From: Dongia_B sp035539215
GTDB taxonomy: Bacteria; Pseudomonadota; Alphaproteobacteria; Dongiales; Dongiaceae
DNA length: 49,390 nt
NCBI GenBank assembly: GCA_035539215.1
Contig: DATLIX010000066.1
Location: 1-49,390, forward strand
Direction: 5' to 3'
The translations under genes and the position numbers were made by a program. Under the pieces are notes generated by a model that ran no database searches, was not told where the DNA came from, and saw only the letters and a list, made by a program, of their open reading frames with translations. Below are positions 8,788-16,870 of the stretch, in pieces (the first letter of the stretch is position 1; each line of letters starts with the position of its first letter).

Positions 8788-9318
8788 CTATTGGACTTGC
8801 ACCATTTTGAACAGCACGTCCTTGATCTTGATGGGCTTGCCGGCCATCCGCGCGCGCATCAGCAATTCCTCTCGCAACCGCTGCAGCCCTTCCGATCCCT
8901 GCAGATCGTCGACCCTGAGGCCGCGCAGATAGACGAGAAACTGATCGACGATTCGCGGCATGACCGACTTGACCTTGTCCTGGTCTTCCGGCGTCGTGAG
9001 TTCCAGTGCCAGCTTAAGCTTGAGGAAATTGCCCTTGGTGCTGGTGCTGACGAGATTGACCAGAATGTCGTCCATATCGACATAAACCGGCGGCTTGCCG
9101 TCATCGACAGCGGCGGCGTCTTCGCTCTCGTTGCCTGGCGCCTGGGCAGCTTCCTGCTGTTGCTGGGTCTTATCGCCGTGAGAGAAAAGCAAGATATATG
9201 CCGCAGCGCCGGCGCCGCCCAGCAGCAGTAACGGCAGGATGATGAACAAGACCAGCTTTTTGCCGCTCATTTTTTTCCGTGCGATCGGTGCGGCTTCAGC
9301 GCCTTCTGTCTCTGCCAT
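8788..9318 (-). CDS. fliL: FliL basal-body protein
   Basis: FliL is a single-pass inner-membrane protein that surrounds or stabilises the stator. This 176-aa copy has a short cytoplasmic N-terminus with basic residues (ARKKMSGKK). A membrane helix follows (about 21-45, LVLFIILPLLLLGGAGAAAY), then a Gln/Ala-rich acidic linker. The periplasmic SPFH-like FliL domain (about 78-176) contains YVDMDDILVNL and ELTTPEDQDKVKSVMPRIVD and ends with DVLFKMVQVQ. An AGGA ribosome site lies 7 bp before the ATG. It is the first gene of the minus-strand motor block, and a CtrA-like box lies 83-101 bp upstream. Confidence 0.95.
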   Translation of the reverse strand: MAETEGAEAAPIARKKMSGKKLVLFIILPLLLLGGAGAAAYILLFSHGDKTQQQQEAAQAPGNESEDAAAVDDGKPPVYVDMDDILVNLVSTSTKGNFLKLKLALELTTPEDQDKVKSVMPRIVDQFLVYLRGLRVDDLQGSEGLQRLREELLMRARMAGKPIKIKDVLFKMVQVQ

Positions 9319-9400
9319 TCGAGATTCCTATGTGATCCGCCCGCAGCCTGCCCGTGTCCCGCGCTGGCCCTGTAAAAAGACGCATCAAAATAAGTGAATG

Positions 9401-9419
9401 ATGGTTAACATCTCGTGAA
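9401..9419 (-). promoter_or_regulatory. CtrA-like box upstream of fliL
   Basis: Read on the minus strand, the sequence is TTCA, seven bases, then TTAACCAT. The second half matches the CtrA consensus extension TTAACCAT fully, and the first half matches 3 of 4 bases of TTAA. It lies 83-101 bp upstream of the fliL start. In Caulobacter the fliLM operon is a CtrA target, which supports the reading. No matching sigma factor element was assigned. Confidence 0.55.
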
Positions 9420-9638
9420 ACGACCCTGACCAATTTCGCTGCCGCAGGCCATGGCGCGCCGGCCGATATGCCAGGCTTTCGGCTATTGCGACCGCCGCCT
9501 CCGGCCCGCTGTCGATGCCTCCTTCGGCACCGCCGAGATGGGCAAAATGTGCCAGAGACCGGCCCGGCCTGACGACAATTGCCCGCCCGGTGTCCCATGC
9601 GGGCCGGGCATATCTTGTTGATTTATCATATTTTTATC

Positions 9639-9655
9639 CTGGCACGCACTGTGCA
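9639..9655 (+). promoter_or_regulatory. Sigma-54 (-24/-12) promoter for flgF operon
   Basis: The sequence CTGGCACG, four bases, then GTGCA matches the sigma-54 consensus YTGGCACG-N4-TTGCW at all but one core position. The GG (9641-9642) and GC (9653-9654) are exactly 12 bp apart. It lies 55 bp before the flgF ATG, in an AT-rich stretch. The FlbD-like activator encoded at 44.8 kb is the likely regulator (inference). Confidence 0.85.
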
Positions 9656-9709
9656 TTCATATCGGCAACGGACAAAGATCCGCTAGAAAATGCCAAGAAG
9701 GGCGCTGTC

Positions 9710-10510
9710 ATGGAAACACCAACATATATCGCCTTGTCGCGGCAGGTTGTGCTGCAGCGACAGATGGATGTGGTGGCGAACAACATAGCGAATGCTTCGA
9801 CCCCCGGCTTCAAGGCCGAGGAAGTGGTGATGTCGGAGTACAAGATTCGCGCCGAGCGGCCGGTAAAACTGTCCTATGTGCAGGATTTTGCCACTGCCCG
9901 CGATTTTCGCGATGGTCCGTTGCGCACCACAGGGAACGATCTCGACCTCGCTTTGCAAGGTGACGGCTTCTTCGTCGTCCAGACCCCGCAGGGCAATCGT
10001 TACACCCGGGTTGGGCGGTTCCAGCTCGACAACAACGGCCAGATCGTCACTAGCCAGGGCTACCCGGTCCTTGCCGGCGGTGCGCCGATCACCATCACCC
10101 CGGATGACGGCCCGATCAATGTGGCCGAGGACGGGACGATCTCGACCGACCGTGCCAAGAACGGCACGCAGCAGCAGGTCGTGGGGCGCCTCGACGTAGT
10201 CAGCTTCGCCGACCGCAATGCCCTGGTGCCGGAACAGGACAATGTGTTCAGCGCCGGCGGCCAGACACCGCGTCCGACCAATACCGATCTTGGCACCGCC
10301 AATGTCGGCCTGCCCATCGCCGGTACGGCGACCAATGGCAGTGCGACCAAGGTACTGAGCGGCGTGCTGGAAGATTCGAACGTCCAGACCATCGTGCAGA
10401 TGACCAGCATGATCCAGGTCACCCGCAACTATCAGGCGGTGCAGAAGTTCCTGGACGAAGAGCATCAGCGTCAGTCGAACGCTATCAGCAGCATCACCTC
10501 GAGCACCTGA
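9710..10510 (+). CDS. flgF: FlgF proximal rod protein
   Basis: FlgF forms part of the flagellar proximal rod. This 266-aa protein has the rod/hook N-terminal signature VVANNIANASTPGFKAEE (about residues 20-37) and a central beta-rich region (DGFFVVQTPQGNRYTRVGRF). The conserved C-terminal helix includes LEDSNVQTIVQMTSMIQ. I chose the ATG at 9710 because AAGAAGG lies 8 bp upstream and METPTYIALSRQ is a typical FlgF start. The frame is open further upstream, but that part crosses the sigma-54 promoter. It is the first gene of the flgF-flgG-flgA-flgH operon. Confidence 0.95.
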   Translation: METPTYIALSRQVVLQRQMDVVANNIANASTPGFKAEEVVMSEYKIRAERPVKLSYVQDFATARDFRDGPLRTTGNDLDLALQGDGFFVVQTPQGNRYTRVGRFQLDNNGQIVTSQGYPVLAGGAPITITPDDGPINVAEDGTISTDRAKNGTQQQVVGRLDVVSFADRNALVPEQDNVFSAGGQTPRPTNTDLGTANVGLPIAGTATNGSATKVLSGVLEDSNVQTIVQMTSMIQVTRNYQAVQKFLDEEHQRQSNAISSITSST

Positions 10511-10547
10511 ACAACGGCGATCGGTTTGATCGCCCGGGAGAATGAGC

Positions 10548-11336
10548 ATGAGATCTCTCACCACCGCCGCGCTTGGCATGCAGGCACAGCAGCTCAGCGT
10601 CGAGGTCATCTCGAACAATATCGCGAACTCGTCGACGACGGGCTTCAAGCGGCAGCGCGCGGAATTTGCCGACCTGCTGTACCAGGATCAGCGGCGCGTC
10701 GGCACGCAGACCTCGAATACCGGCACCATCGTCCCGGCTGGCATTCAGATCGGCGTCGGCGTGAAGTCCGTATCGGTCTATCGCATCAACGAACAAGGCA
10801 ACCTGATCCAGACCTCGAACCCGCTCGATATCGCCATCAAGGGCCGAGGCTATCTGCAGGTGACCATGCCGGACGGCACCACCGCCTATACCCGCGACGG
10901 TTCGCTGAAGCTGGACGATACCGGCCAGATCACCACCGCTGACGGCTTCCCGATCGTCCCCGGCCTGACCGTGCCGGCGACGGCGACCGATCTCAGCATC
11001 AGCCCCACCGGCGATGTCGAGGCCACCATCCCCGGCCAGGTCAACACGCAGTTGGTCGGCACCATCCAGCTGGCGAATTTCATCAATCCGGCGGGCCTCG
11101 ACGCGATCGGCGACAACCTGCTAACGGAAACCCAGGCCTCCGGTGCCCCGACGACCGGCAATCCAGGCGATGTCGGCTTCGGCCAGTTGCAACAGAACTT
11201 CCTGGAAAGCTCGAACGTCAACATGGTGACGGAGATGACCGATCTCATCACCGCCCAGCGCAACTACGAAATGAATTCCAAGGTCGTGCAGGCCTCCGAC
11301 GACATGATGAGCACCGTCGTCAGCATGAAGACCTGA
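10548..11336 (+). CDS. flgG: FlgG distal rod protein
   Basis: FlgG builds the distal rod that crosses the periplasm and outer membrane. This copy is 262 aa from the ATG at 10548. The start gives the classic MRSLTTAALGMQAQQ and has GGGAG seven bases upstream. An ATG two codons earlier lies too close to that ribosome site. The rod signature VEVISNNIANSSTTGFKRQR lies near residues 17-36. The C-terminus holds NFLESSNVNMVTEMTDLITA and QRNYEMNSKVVQASDDMM, as in all FlgG proteins. It follows flgF by 37 bp and precedes flgA by about 50 bp. Confidence 0.96.
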   Translation: MRSLTTAALGMQAQQLSVEVISNNIANSSTTGFKRQRAEFADLLYQDQRRVGTQTSNTGTIVPAGIQIGVGVKSVSVYRINEQGNLIQTSNPLDIAIKGRGYLQVTMPDGTTAYTRDGSLKLDDTGQITTADGFPIVPGLTVPATATDLSISPTGDVEATIPGQVNTQLVGTIQLANFINPAGLDAIGDNLLTETQASGAPTTGNPGDVGFGQLQQNFLESSNVNMVTEMTDLITAQRNYEMNSKVVQASDDMMSTVVSMKT

Positions 11337-11387
11337 TGACCGCTTGAGACTGGATGAGCCGTGATGCAAGCCGCAGGAGAAACTGAG

Positions 11388-12578
11388 ATGGTGCGCTATC
11401 AGAGCAAGCATAGCCGGCGGTCGCGCTTGGCCGCCCTCTCGCTCATCGTGCCCGCCACGCTGATGTTCACGGCGATGGCCCGGGCCGACGAAATGGTCGC
11501 CAATGCTTGGCCCAGCATCGACGCCTTGACACGGTTGACGGAAGCCACACCGGCCGCTGCGACGGCAGCAAGCGCAACGACGACGGGCACTGCCGCGGCT
11601 GGCCTCAATCGGCAGGCGGCCGCCAGCAATGGCCTGATCTTCGCGCCGGCGCAGGCCGATGCCGCCGCGGCCGATATGGAGCAGGCTTCGACCACACTGC
11701 AGATCAAGCAGAACATCATGGTCGATTCCGCCGTCATCAAGCTCGGCGATCTGTTCGACCGGCCGGTCACCGGTGGCGACACTCCCATCGCCCAGGCGCC
11801 CAGGCCGGGCCAGACGATCAACCTGGATGCCCGTTTCCTGCGCCAGCTGGTGCGCGCCTATCATCTGGACGTCAGCAGCGGCGAAACCTTCGACCACATC
11901 CTGGTCGCCCGCAAGAGTCAGATGATCAAGTCGGAAGATGTGACGGCGGCACTCGTCCAGGCGATCAGCGACCGCACCGGACAATCCAACAATATGGATA
12001 TCACCTTCGACACCGGCGAGGTGCAGTTCACCCTGCCGACCAACGTACCGGCGACGGTCGGTATCCAGGGTCTCAATTTCGATCCCAACAATAACCGCTT
12101 TCTCGCCATCCTGACGGTACCGGCGACGGGTCCGACCCTGTATACCCAGCAGGTGATCGGCACCGTCTATGAAAAGACCCAGGTGCCAGTGCTGAAGCGC
12201 CTAATCAGTGCGGGCGAGACGGTCCAGGCGGATGACATCGATTGGGCCTCAAGCCGGGTCGATCAACTGGCCGGCAACACGGTGACCGACGCGCAGCAGA
12301 TGATCGGCCGCATTGCCAAGCGCCCCCTGCGCCCCGGCCAAGTGCTGCGCACCTCTGACCTGATCAATGACCCCACGGTCCATAAGAACGATCTGATCAC
12401 CATCGCCGTCCAGACCAGCAATATGAGCCTGACGGTGCGCGGCAAGGCGATGGAAGACGGTGCTATCGGCCAGACCATCCGGGTCGTCAACGTCAATACC
12501 AAGAAGCAGCTGCTCGGTGTGGTGAAAGACGCCGCCACCGTGCTGATCCAACCGACCGGCCCTCTCGCCCTGAACTGA
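11388..12578 (+). CDS. flgA: FlgA P-ring assembly chaperone
   Basis: FlgA is the periplasmic chaperone for assembly of the P ring (FlgI). I start at the ATG at 11388 (396 aa) because AGGAGA lies 9 bp upstream. Starts at 11361 and 11364 lack this. A signal peptide is clear (about residues 1-33: basic start, hydrophobic LAALSLIVPATLMFTAM, then ARADE). An Ala/Thr-rich spacer follows, then the FlgA domains (IKLGDLFDRPV, VLKRLISAGETVQADDIDWA, a SAF-like segment). The C-terminus matches the ChapFlgA domain (MSLTVRGKAMEDGAIGQTIR, VVNVNTKKQLLGVV). It is longer than gammaproteobacterial FlgA, as is usual in this class. The flgI gene it would serve is not in the window. Confidence 0.93.
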   Translation: MVRYQSKHSRRSRLAALSLIVPATLMFTAMARADEMVANAWPSIDALTRLTEATPAAATAASATTTGTAAAGLNRQAAASNGLIFAPAQADAAAADMEQASTTLQIKQNIMVDSAVIKLGDLFDRPVTGGDTPIAQAPRPGQTINLDARFLRQLVRAYHLDVSSGETFDHILVARKSQMIKSEDVTAALVQAISDRTGQSNNMDITFDTGEVQFTLPTNVPATVGIQGLNFDPNNNRFLAILTVPATGPTLYTQQVIGTVYEKTQVPVLKRLISAGETVQADDIDWASSRVDQLAGNTVTDAQQMIGRIAKRPLRPGQVLRTSDLINDPTVHKNDLITIAVQTSNMSLTVRGKAMEDGAIGQTIRVVNVNTKKQLLGVVKDAATVLIQPTGPLALN

Positions 12579-12588
12579 GGACGTCATC

Positions 12589-13356
12589 ATGCAATCGAAA
12601 CCCATCAGCTTGAAGTTTACATTGCTGGCCGGAAGTCTCACCTCTGCCTTGGTGCTGAGCGGCTGCGGCAATACCCTGGACCGCATCTCTCGCGTTGGCG
12701 AGGAGCCCACCATGAATGACATCCAGAACCCCACGGCCCAGGCCGGGTACAAGCCGGTCAGCCTGCCGATGCCATCGCTGAGCTCCGACGTGCGCCAGCC
12801 GGCCTCGCTGTGGCGCCAGGGCAGCCGCGCCTTCTTCAAGGATCAGCGGGCATCCCGGGTCGGCGACATCCTGACCGTGGTGATCACCATCAAGGACCAG
12901 GCAAAGCTGAACAATGCCACCACCAACGCGCGGGATGGCACCAACAGCGCCGATATGCCGAACTTCCTTGGTTATGAAACGATGCTGCATAAGATCTTCC
13001 CGAACAATGTCGACCCCAACGCCCTGGTGAAGACCGATAGCGCCAGTTCGACCACCGGATCCGGCTCAGTTAACCGTACGGAAGACATCCAGTTGCGCGT
13101 CGCAGCCCTGGTCACCCAGCTGCTGCCCAATGGCAATTTCGTTCTGCAAGGCTCCCAGCAGGTCCGCGTGAATTACGAATTGCGCGACCTGCAGGTTACT
13201 GGCGTCATCCGGCCGGAAGATATCAGCCAATTGAACGAGATCAGCTACGACAAGATCGCCGAAGCGCGCATCGCCTATGGCGGCAAGGGTACCGTCAGCG
13301 ATATGCAGCAGCCGCGGGTCGGTCAGCAGGTCTTCGACATCCTGTTCCCGTTCTGA
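12589..13356 (+). CDS. flgH: FlgH L-ring lipoprotein
   Basis: FlgH forms the L ring in the outer membrane around the rod. This 255-aa protein starts with a lipoprotein signal and a lipobox, LSGC, giving a lipidated Cys26. Family features include SLWRQGSRAFFKDQRASRVG and DILTVVITIKDQAKLNN. The C-terminus has LPNGNFVLQGSQQVRVNYE, LQVTGVIRPEDISQLNEISY and the usual terminal DILFPF. It lies 10 bp after flgA and is followed by a strong terminator, so it ends the operon. FlgI, normally next to FlgH in many species, is absent here. Confidence 0.96.
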   Translation: MQSKPISLKFTLLAGSLTSALVLSGCGNTLDRISRVGEEPTMNDIQNPTAQAGYKPVSLPMPSLSSDVRQPASLWRQGSRAFFKDQRASRVGDILTVVITIKDQAKLNNATTNARDGTNSADMPNFLGYETMLHKIFPNNVDPNALVKTDSASSTTGSGSVNRTEDIQLRVAALVTQLLPNGNFVLQGSQQVRVNYELRDLQVTGVIRPEDISQLNEISYDKIAEARIAYGGKGTVSDMQQPRVGQQVFDILFPF

Positions 13357-13427
13357 TGGAGGGCGGCCTGCGCCGCCACCGCACGCGAACAGGCAAACAG
13401 TTCCTGACAGCGCCATATGGCGCACTT

Positions 13428-13465
13428 GCCCTCTCGCTTCACGGCGAGAGGGCCTTTCTTTTTTC
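13428..13465 (+). terminator. Intrinsic terminator after flgH
   Basis: A 10-bp perfect stem, GCCCTCTCGC (13428-13437) with GCGAGAGGGC (13444-13453), encloses a 6-base loop. It is followed by CTTTCTTTTTTC. This is a good Rho-independent terminator for the flgFGAH operon. The T-run lies on the plus strand only, so it does not obviously serve the convergent AMP nucleosidase gene. Confidence 0.9.
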
Positions 13466-13473
13466 AACCCGGC

Positions 13474-14946
13474 TCAGCGGAAGGGCGGCTCGTCGAAGCT
13501 GCGCAGCTTGCGCGAATGCAGGGAAAGGCGCTGGGTCCGCAGCAGCTCAAGCGCCGCGAGACCGATTTCCAGGTGCTCGCCGACAGCCCGTTCGTAAAAG
13601 GCGTTGGCGGCGCCCGGCAACTTGATCTCGCCATGCAGGGGCTTGTCGGAGACGCAAAGCAAGGTGCCGTATGGCACGCGCAGACGGTAGCCTTGCGCGG
13701 CGACCGTGCCGGATTCCATGTCGACGGCGATGGCACGCGACAGGTTGATGCGCTTCCTCTCCTGCTGCCAGCGGAATTCCCAGTTGCGGTCGTCATTGGT
13801 CATCACCGTGCCGGTGCGCAGGCGGCGCTTGAGCGCTTCGCCGTGATCGCCCGTTACTTCCGCCGCCGCTTCCTGTAATGCGACCTGCACCTCGGCAAGG
13901 GCCGGGATCGGCACATCCGGCGGCACCACGTCGTCGAGAATGCGATCCTGCCGCAGATAGCCATGGGCCAGGACATAGTCGCCGATCGTCTGTGACTGCC
14001 GCAGGCCGCCGCAATGGCCGATCATCAGCCAGCAATGCGGGCGCAACACGGCAAGATGGTCCGTGATATTCTTGGCATTGGCCGGACCGACACCGATATT
14101 GACCAGCGAAATACCGTGTCCATCCCGGGCGATCAGATGATAGGCCGGCATCTGGAAACGGTGCCAGGCTATTCCCATCGCCTTCGCCAGTGCCGCATCG
14201 GCCGGCATGTCACGTTCGATGACCGTGTTTTCCGGCAGGATCATGCGCAGGAAACGGTCACCGGTCTGCAGCTGCTGCAAACCCCAGCGAACGAACTGAT
14301 CGACATAACGATGGTAGTTGGTGAGCAGGATCCAGGGCTGGATCGCCCGCCAGTCGGTGCCGGTATAATGCGTCAGGCGCTTCAGGGAAAAGTCGACGCG
14401 CATGGCATCGAACAGCGCCAGGGGGCGCGGCTCGCCATCGCGAAAGTCCCACTGGCCGTCAGCGATTTCATCGCCAACCATGGCGAGCCGCGGCACTGGA
14501 AAGAAGCGCGCCAGCTCGGCTGCGGTAACACCCCGGCCGCCCAGTTCATCGCCGCTATCCACCACATATGGATAAGGTATCTGCTGATTGCTGAGGCCGA
14601 CTTCGACCACGGCGTCGAAATCGGACATCAGGAGACCGATCTGCTCGCGCAGATATCCGGCGAAATGATCCGGCTGGGTGATGGTGGTGCTGTAAACGCC
14701 CGGTCCCTGGAATTTAGCATAGGCCCGCGCCGAAATCGGCATCACGCCATCCGGCTGGTAGGTGATACGCAGCTCCGGATAGCGAAACGTCTCGCTTTCC
14801 TGCTCGCTTGGCGGTGTACCGGAATCCAGGAAACGCTCCAGCGCCGCACGGAGGCAGTTGATTGCGGTTTTATGCAGATGCTGCAGGCGCTCCAGGGCCT
14901 CCTCTGCCGAGTTGACTCGCTGGAAAATCTCACGCCCATCATTCAT
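13474..14946 (-). CDS. amn: AMP nucleosidase
   Basis: This 490-aa cytoplasmic enzyme is predicted to hydrolyse AMP to adenine and ribose 5-phosphate. The N-terminal half matches the AMP nucleosidase-specific domain (YPELRITYQPDG, ARAYAKFQGPGVYSTTITQP, FDAMRVDFSLKRLTHYTGTD). The C-terminal half has the nucleoside phosphorylase fold (VNIGVGPANAKNITDHLAVL, MIGHCGGLRQSQTIGDYVLA, then VDMESGTVAAQGYR and LCVSDKPLHGEIKLPG). The length is as expected for the family. A GAGGG ribosome site precedes the ATG at 14946. It is convergent with the flgFGAH operon and has no evident flagellar link. Confidence 0.93.
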   Translation of the reverse strand: MNDGREIFQRVNSAEEALERLQHLHKTAINCLRAALERFLDSGTPPSEQESETFRYPELRITYQPDGVMPISARAYAKFQGPGVYSTTITQPDHFAGYLREQIGLLMSDFDAVVEVGLSNQQIPYPYVVDSGDELGGRGVTAAELARFFPVPRLAMVGDEIADGQWDFRDGEPRPLALFDAMRVDFSLKRLTHYTGTDWRAIQPWILLTNYHRYVDQFVRWGLQQLQTGDRFLRMILPENTVIERDMPADAALAKAMGIAWHRFQMPAYHLIARDGHGISLVNIGVGPANAKNITDHLAVLRPHCWLMIGHCGGLRQSQTIGDYVLAHGYLRQDRILDDVVPPDVPIPALAEVQVALQEAAAEVTGDHGEALKRRLRTGTVMTNDDRNWEFRWQQERKRINLSRAIAVDMESGTVAAQGYRLRVPYGTLLCVSDKPLHGEIKLPGAANAFYERAVGEHLEIGLAALELLRTQRLSLHSRKLRSFDEPPFR

Positions 14947-15135
14947 CTTGATCCCTCACGCCCTGCTTGCCGCGCCGCATGGCTCCGGTCGGCTTACCAA
15001 GCTCCCATCCTAGAATGCGTTCGGGATCAGGAAAAGCGGCTTGGCGGCCATGCCGCCGGCGGCAGCTTTCAAGATCGCGCAAGTCAGGCCCCCAGCCGGG
15101 TTGCCGTCGCGCATGCCAGGCGCCAGACTGCGCCG

Positions 15136-15693
15136 ATGAGCCCGATCGCTGCCGCCCTCGCCAATCCGACCAACCGACGGATCCTCGAACGCCTCCCCAT
15201 GCTCGGCCTACCGGAAGCCTGCCTGGTGGCTGGCTGCGTCTGGCAGCCTTACCTCAATCATCGCAGTGACCGCAGCCTGACTGATCAGATCAACGATTAC
15301 GATGTCTTCTACTTTGATCGAAGCGATCTCAGTTTCGCGGCCGAAGATACCGTCATCAAGCAGGCGGCGGTCCTGTTCCAGGATATCGATGCCGTGATCG
15401 AGCTGCGCAACCAAGCGCGCATCCATCTCTGGTATCCGCAGCGTTTTGGCGTTGCCTGCCCGGAAATGAGCTCGGCGGCCGAGGCAATCGGCCGCTTCCC
15501 GGTCCTCGGCACCTGCCTCGGCCTGATCGGGCGCAGCGACGGCAGCATCACGGCAATCGCCCCCTATGGCTGGGATGATTTGATCGCGGGCGTGCTGCGT
15601 TCCAACCCAAGCTGTGTCGATCCCGGCGCCTTCGCCCGCAAGGCCGCCAGCTACCGCCAGCGCTGGCCATGGTTGCGGATTATCCCCGCGTGA
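15136..15693 (+). CDS. Nucleotidyltransferase-family protein
   Basis: This 185-aa protein resembles a family of small stand-alone nucleotidyltransferase-fold proteins found in many proteobacteria. LPMLGLPEACLVAGCVWQPY is followed by LTDQINDYDVFYFDRSDLSF, where DYDVFYFD supplies the paired acidic residues of the fold. HLWYPQRFGV, TCLGLIGRSDGSI and IAPYGWDDLIAGVLRSNP follow, all seen in the family. The substrate is unknown to me. I start at the ATG at 15136. No clear ribosome site is visible, and the open frame further upstream is the antisense of amn. The 189 bp between amn and this gene carries divergent promoters by position, but I see no distinct motif. Confidence 0.75.
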   Translation: MSPIAAALANPTNRRILERLPMLGLPEACLVAGCVWQPYLNHRSDRSLTDQINDYDVFYFDRSDLSFAAEDTVIKQAAVLFQDIDAVIELRNQARIHLWYPQRFGVACPEMSSAAEAIGRFPVLGTCLGLIGRSDGSITAIAPYGWDDLIAGVLRSNPSCVDPGAFARKAASYRQRWPWLRIIPA

Positions 15694-15726
15694 CGCCACC
15701 GGATTGATCAGGTCACGGCAAAAGAA

Positions 15727-15754
15727 AACGCCCGGGTCAATGCCCGGGCGTTTC
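15727..15754. terminator. Bidirectional terminator between two convergent genes
   Basis: An 11-bp perfect stem, AAACGCCCGGG (15727-15737) with CCCGGGCGTTT (15744-15754), encloses a 6-base loop. A-rich sequence lies on one side and TTT on the other, so it can act in both directions. It lies between the ends of the nucleotidyltransferase-family gene and the ferredoxin reductase gene. Confidence 0.85.
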
Positions 15755-15788
15755 CTGAATTCATCAGACGTTCGACGCACATATGCGC

Positions 15789-16562
15789 TTATTGCTCGAC
15801 GAAAGCCTTCTCGATCACGTAATGCGCCGGTTCGGCATGGCTGCCTTCCTTGAAGCCGCGGCGATCGAACATCGCCCGCATATCCTTCAGCATGGCCGGG
15901 CTGCCGCATAGCATCAGGCGATCGTCCTCGATGCTCAAGTCCGGGAGGCCGATATCCTGGAACAACTTGCCGCCCTCGATGAGGTCCGTCAGGCGACCGC
16001 GATTGCGGAAGGGCTCACGGGTCACCGTCGGATAGTAGATCAGCTTGTTACGGACACCGTCGCCGAAGAATTCGTTATTCGGCAATTCCTTGGTGATGAT
16101 GTCCTGGTAGGCGAGCTCGGCGACGCCGCGGCAGCCATGGACGAGGATCACCTTTTCATAGAGGTCATAGACCTCGGGATCCTTGATCAGGCTCATGAAC
16201 GGTGCGAGACCGGTGCCGGTCGCCAAGAGATAGAGGTGCTTGCCGGGCAGCAGATTGGCCGTCAGCAGCGTGCCGGTCGGCTTGCGGCCGACCAGAATGG
16301 TGTCGCCCACTTTCAGGTGCTGCAGGCGCGACGTCAGCGGCCCGTCCTGCACCTTGATCGAGAAGAATTCCAGATTTTCCTCATAATTCGCGCTCGCCAT
16401 GCTGTAGGCACGCAGCAGCGGCTTACCGTTCACTTCAAGCCCGATCATCGTGAACTGACCGTTCTGGAAACGGAAAGAAGGGTCACGGGTGGCCTTAAAG
16501 GTAAACAGGCTATCGGTCCAGTGATGGACCTCCAAAACGCGTTCGTGGTTGAGGTTGCTCAT
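15789..16562 (-). CDS. fpr: Ferredoxin/flavodoxin-NADP(+) reductase
   Basis: This 257-aa FAD enzyme transfers electrons between NADPH and ferredoxin or flavodoxin in the cytoplasm. It has the FAD-binding RAYSMAS motif (about residues 51-57, the RxYS type). The NADP-binding LLATGTGLAPFMSLI lies near 112-126, with VHGCRGVAELAY after it. The C-terminal RLMLCGSPAMLKDMRAMFDR is followed by the family tail ending HYVIEKAFVEQ. The length and C-terminal extension fit the bacterial Fpr subclass. The AT-rich region upstream probably holds its promoter. Confidence 0.94.
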   Translation of the reverse strand: MSNLNHERVLEVHHWTDSLFTFKATRDPSFRFQNGQFTMIGLEVNGKPLLRAYSMASANYEENLEFFSIKVQDGPLTSRLQHLKVGDTILVGRKPTGTLLTANLLPGKHLYLLATGTGLAPFMSLIKDPEVYDLYEKVILVHGCRGVAELAYQDIITKELPNNEFFGDGVRNKLIYYPTVTREPFRNRGRLTDLIEGGKLFQDIGLPDLSIEDDRLMLCGSPAMLKDMRAMFDRRGFKEGSHAEPAHYVIEKAFVEQ

Positions 16563-16870
16563 GATCTCGTTGGCTCGATAACTGGAATGGTCGCTGCTGA
16601 ATGCTGCGGTGCAGGTAATCAGGTCGCGACCCGATGTCTAGAGGTAACATCAAGCCGTTAAGGCTTCCGACCCCCTCGGAGTGGCAAAAAGCTCCATTTT
16701 CACCAAAAATTCAAGTGATTTAAACGGCAGATAATAGGTCATATTTCGGTGTAAAATCACCTAACATACTGTTTCATATTGATTTCTTTATTTTCGCGCC
16801 GGAGATGCGCATGCTAGGCGTCCGGGCCCCTGCACAAGACGCCTGGCGACAAAACACCGCAGCGTCGAAA
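16563..16870. other. AT-rich intergenic region between fpr and the sugar island
   Basis: This 308-bp stretch has no supported gene. It must hold the fpr promoter, and bases of about 16680-16795 are strikingly AT-rich compared with the surroundings. A 7-bp inverted repeat, AGGCGTC (16816-16822) with GACGCCT (16838-16844), lies just past the end of the sugar island. It could help end that operon, but it lacks a clear T-run on the minus strand. Confidence 0.5.

Noticed and set aside
14014..15135. Long N-terminal extension of the nucleotidyltransferase-family frame
   Set aside because: The extension is antisense to AMP nucleosidase. The recognisable family sequence begins at 15136.
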